DNA of 64,000 nt from the NCBI GenBank assembly GCA_963921425.1, contig OY992836.1, positions 8,447,825 through 8,511,824 on the forward strand, read 5' to 3'. The notes beneath the pieces were generated by a model that was not told the DNA's origin, searched no databases, and saw nothing but the letters and a program-made list of their open reading frames with translations. This DNA is from Dryas octopetala. Taxonomy: Eukaryota; Streptophyta; Magnoliopsida; Rosales; Rosaceae. A program made the translations under genes and the position numbers. Below, piece by piece: positions 63,237 to 64,000 of this stretch (position 1 is the first letter of the stretch; every line of letters begins with the position of its first letter).

Positions 63237-64000
63237 CTGCCAATTTTTCCCCTGCCAGACTATACCAGGCTTTTGATCTCAGCCCTTCAATAGTCTTTTA
63301 TGGCTGAGATCTTGCCACATCCATAAACTTTTTTTTTTCCTCAAAAAAATGTTAACAACTTACTAAAATAGAAAAACAAAAAAACCAAAAGCCCAGCCTA
63401 CCAGCCCAACGACGCCCCTCCCTCCGACAACCCTTGTTGCCTCCTTCTCCTCCCATTTCTTTCTCTCTTCCCTTCTCTCTCTATACTTTCCCTTTCTTCA
63501 CTGCAGATCGAAGTGCCTCCACAATATTGATTTGTTTCTCCAATTCCAGAGAGCCCTTGCATCTTCTTGGAAGCAATAAAGTTGGAAATCCAGGTACCAA
63601 ACATGGATAAGATTAATGAGGATCCCAATGGCAGACCAAACAAGAATAGCCCAACAAATTTCAATCAAAACAGTTACTGTAGCATAAAAATAGAAGCACC
63701 GTCAGTCAATTTTCTTTTAAATCTTGACGGAAACATCCCTGCAATGGCTGCCGCTGCACCGTCGCCGGGCCATCATAATCATGGGACTCCAATCTGGAGG
63801 GAAGAGAGAGAGAGAGAGAGAACGAAAGGAGGCTGAAGAGGGTGGTCGGAGGGAGGGGAGGGAGGTGGCGTGGGTGGAGTTCGGTGGGCTGAGTTTATAG
63901 TTTTTTTTGTTTTTCTATTTTAGCAAGTCTTTAACATTATTTGTGAAAAAAAAAATGAAAAAAATTGTACATATGGCAAGATCTCAGCCATAAAAGACTA
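63237..64000. mobile_element. Foldback element truncated by the window end
   Basis: The left arm block around 63286-63330 (AGTCTTTTATGGCTGAGATC then TTGCCA) reappears inverted at 63970-64000. Inward, the arms continue to mirror each other: a CTATTTTAG/CTAAAATAG block, CAGCC/GGCTG and a CT-rich versus GA-rich block. The central loop is near 63600. The right end lies beyond the window. Confidence 0.7.

Overview
The window is nuclear DNA from a eudicot plant. It has AT-rich introns with GT/AG borders, three recognisable plant genes, and between them a dense layer of DNA transposons, foldback elements and LTR-retrotransposon fossils. A woody rosid such as a Rosaceae species is my guess; the sequence alone does not prove it.

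Host genes. (1) 21806-24389 (+): myo-inositol-1-phosphate synthase (MIPS), eight exons that join without a break into a full-length 510-residue enzyme, with a TATA box and a G-box upstream. (2) 46091-47323 (-): an FCS-like zinc finger (FLZ, DUF581) protein, two exons, 190 residues; the intron falls inside the zinc-finger domain, so no single open frame shows the whole gene. (3) 54648-58888 (-): plastid 3-hydroxyacyl-ACP dehydratase (FabZ), four exons, 220 residues, with a 3.4-kb intron directly after the catalytic Glu codon. The three genes belong to separate pathways (inositol synthesis, SnRK1-linked signalling, fatty-acid synthesis), and nothing suggests they work as a cluster.

Mobile layer, left to right. 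A ~1-kb hAT-like element (1515-8354) is split by a young LTR element (1970-7805) with near-identical LTRs and a perfect AAACC target duplication. An ~810-bp direct repeat (8355-9167 and 11199-12003) flanks a 1.1-kb foldback element (10028-11147). That foldback family has two more copies (17228-18331 and 47983-49082), each with a 9-10 bp target duplication, as for Mutator-like elements. The second copy is nested in a hAT-type element (16374-19634). A decayed Ty1/copia fossil lies at about 25640-30160, followed by a gag-like remnant holding a small hAT MITE (30519-30928). Another hAT MITE is at 36476-36748. A complete but mutated hAT transposon with transposase remains lies at 38538-43706 and contains a tRNA-type SINE. 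Further foldback or MITE elements are at 32018, 34152, 44229, 49731, 51318, 60775 and 63237, the last running off the window.

Most unusual signal. The interior of the LTR element at 1970-7805 is filled with very short hairpins that share a loop (usually CTGAA) while their 4-9 bp arms differ from copy to copy and stay complementary. A four-copy repeat near its 3' end shows the same arm covariation. I know of no described system matching this.
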